DNA of 7,855 bases from the NCBI GenBank assembly GCA_045538895.1, contig JAZQEH010000061.1, forward strand, positions 1 through 7,855. The letters are read 5' to 3'. Source of the DNA: UMGS902 sp045538895. Its GTDB lineage: Bacteria; Bacillota; Clostridia; Oscillospirales; CAG-272. Both the position numbers and the translations under genes were made by a program. Numbering within the stretch: position 1 is the first letter of the stretch; every line of letters starts with the position of its first letter. Positions 7,122-7,855 of this stretch are shown here, piece by piece. The notes beneath the pieces were generated by a model that worked only from the letters and a program-made list of their open reading frames with translations, was not told the origin of the DNA and searched no databases.

Positions 7122-7781
7122 TTAATTCTCCTTTTTCCTTTCCAATTCAAGTATTTCAGAAAAATCATAAATATAATAATCCGCAACGCTTTTTATATCA
7201 TTTATATAGTCTTCGGATGATAGATCATAAACACCGCACACCTTTATTCCCGACAATTTTGCGGTTTTGTCTGCATCATAATTATCATCAAGAAATAATA
7301 TTTCGTCAATAGGTTTCCCTATCTTTTCAGCAGCCATTTTGTATATATTCACATCAGCCTTGGTAGTGTAAAAGTCATCACACGACCACACATTTGTAAA
7401 CATATCATATATTCCGAGTCTTTTAAGGCAAACATCCAGCATTGAATGTGGGCTTGCCGTCAAAATATTTAAATCCGCACCATTCTCTTTTAATATTTTT
7501 AATGTGCAAATAACATTCTTCTTGGCACCGATACGATATTTATACTCCTCCAGTGCGTAAGTATTCATTTGGGAAACCATTTGTTCCTCGGGCATATCAA
7601 GACCAAGCTTTTTAAAGTATTTAGCCGTGCCTTTATATCCCAAAGGAGTAATTATTTTTATTATATCACTTTCAAAAGCAATATTGCTTTCTTTAAGTAT
7701 TCTTAACATCACAGATGCAAAAGTCGGCATTGAGTCAACTAAGGTTCCGTCAAAATCAAATAGATATGTCTTGAATTTCAT
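7122..7781 (-). CDS. HAD-superfamily phosphatase (phosphoglycolate phosphatase / beta-phosphoglucomutase-like)
   Basis: The protein has 219 residues and is cytoplasmic. All four HAD motifs are present: motif I DFDGTLVDS with nucleophile D9 and acid/base D11, motif II ILTAS with T108, motif III with K141 in TTKAD, and motif IV FLDDN with D165 and D166. A helical cap of about residues 16-90 sits after motif I, as in subfamily I hydrolases. Such enzymes dephosphorylate small phosphorylated metabolites, or rarely act as phosphoglucomutases; the substrate is not evident. The ATG at 7781 is chosen because AAGGAGGAG (7794-7786) lies just upstream. An upstream ATG at 7844 in the same frame would add 21 residues, but these codons cross the promoter and the repeat block and have no SD. 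It is first in the right operon and is followed without a gap by the isomerase; the pair probably acts on the same sugar phosphate route. Confidence 0.9.
   Translation of the reverse strand: MKFKTYLFDFDGTLVDSMPTFASVMLRILKESNIAFESDIIKIITPLGYKGTAKYFKKLGLDMPEEQMVSQMNTYALEEYKYRIGAKKNVICTLKILKENGADLNILTASPHSMLDVCLKRLGIYDMFTNVWSCDDFYTTKADVNIYKMAAEKIGKPIDEILFLDDNYDADKTAKLSGIKVCGVYDLSSEDYINDIKSVADYYIYDFSEILELERKKEN
7128..7133 (-). promoter_or_regulatory. Ribosome binding site of the isomerase gene, inside the HAD coding region
   Basis: AAGGAG on the minus strand lies within the last codons of the HAD gene, six bases before the ATG at 7121 and nine before the ATG at 7118. Its position suggests that ribosomes finishing the HAD gene help start the isomerase. 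Confidence 0.75.
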
Positions 7782-7785
7782 TTTT

Positions 7786-7794
7786 CTCCTCCTT
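7786..7794 (-). promoter_or_regulatory. Ribosome binding site that decides the HAD gene start
   Basis: AAGGAGGAG on the minus strand ends four bases before the ATG at 7781 (six bases from AAGGAGG). It excludes the longer in-frame start at 7844, which would lie within the promoter. Confidence 0.85.
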
Positions 7795-7806
7795 ATTGAA
7801 TACAAG

Positions 7807-7855
7807 TATATGGTACAGTATACCAAAGAATAAAACAATAACAAATTTGCTTTTG
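7807..7855 (-). repeat. Promoter-region repeat, copy B (reaches the window edge)
   Basis: This block matches 6004-6052 at 45 of 49 positions and runs into the right edge, so its full length is unknown. It includes CAAATTTG (7842-7849) over the -35 and a near-palindrome GGTACAGTATACC (7812-7824) over the -10. In copy B the outer arms GGTA/TACC are perfect; in copy A one arm base differs (6009). Confidence 0.85.
7817..7844 (-). promoter_or_regulatory. Promoter of the HAD / isomerase operon
   Basis: On the minus strand, -35 TTGTTA (7844-7839) and -10 TATACT (7822-7817) are 16 bases apart, identical to the promoter at 6041-6014. The expected start near 7810 gives a leader of about 30 bases that includes the SD at 7794-7786. 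Confidence 0.72.

Noticed and set aside
7782..7844. 21-residue N-terminal extension of the HAD protein
   Set aside because: The codons overlap the -10, spacer and -35, and the HAD motif I normally sits near the N-terminus; the SD at 7786-7794 supports 7781.

Overview
This window reads as part of a carbohydrate-use region from an anaerobic, probably gut or rumen, Clostridia-like member of the Bacillota. That placement is an inference. It rests on a type I dockerin, strong AGGAGG-type ribosome binding sites, A-like promoters, and moderate to low GC that is clearly lower in the two right-hand genes. All five supported genes lie on the minus strand, so transcription runs from right to left.

Right operon (7855 down to about 6125): a promoter (7844-7817) drives a HAD-superfamily phosphatase (7781-7122). 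It is followed with no gap by a sugar phosphate isomerase/epimerase-type TIM barrel (7121-6264). An 18-bp hairpin (6125-6168) lies after the second stop and probably marks the end of this transcript.

Left operon (about 6041 to beyond position 1): a second promoter (6041-6036/6019-6014) drives three tightly packed genes. The first encodes an unusual cytoplasmic protein with an N-terminal AraC-type DNA-binding domain fused to a sialidase-like beta-propeller (5986-4322). The second encodes a secreted protein with an N-terminal type I dockerin, a sialidase-like propeller and a CBM9-like C-terminal domain (4311-2341). The third is a large secreted GH43-type glycoside hydrolase with beta-helix-like, Fn3-like and LamG-like regions (from 2328), cut by the left window edge. 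The gaps are 10 and 12 bases.

Two observations stand out. First, the regulator's propeller and the propeller of the secreted protein encoded next to it share the same ordered Glu-Arg-Arg-Tyr pattern, with spacings like those of bacterial sialidases. This suggests a one-component regulator that senses, inside the cell, a ligand related to the one its secreted neighbour handles outside. Second, both operons start from nearly the same 49-bp promoter block (45/49 identical, same 16-bp spacer, palindromes over both the -35 and the -10). The AraC-propeller protein may therefore control both operons and itself. A plausible pathway is extracellular glycan trimming by GH43 and the dockerin protein, followed by intracellular isomerisation and dephosphorylation of a released sugar. 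The substrate cannot be read from the sequence.
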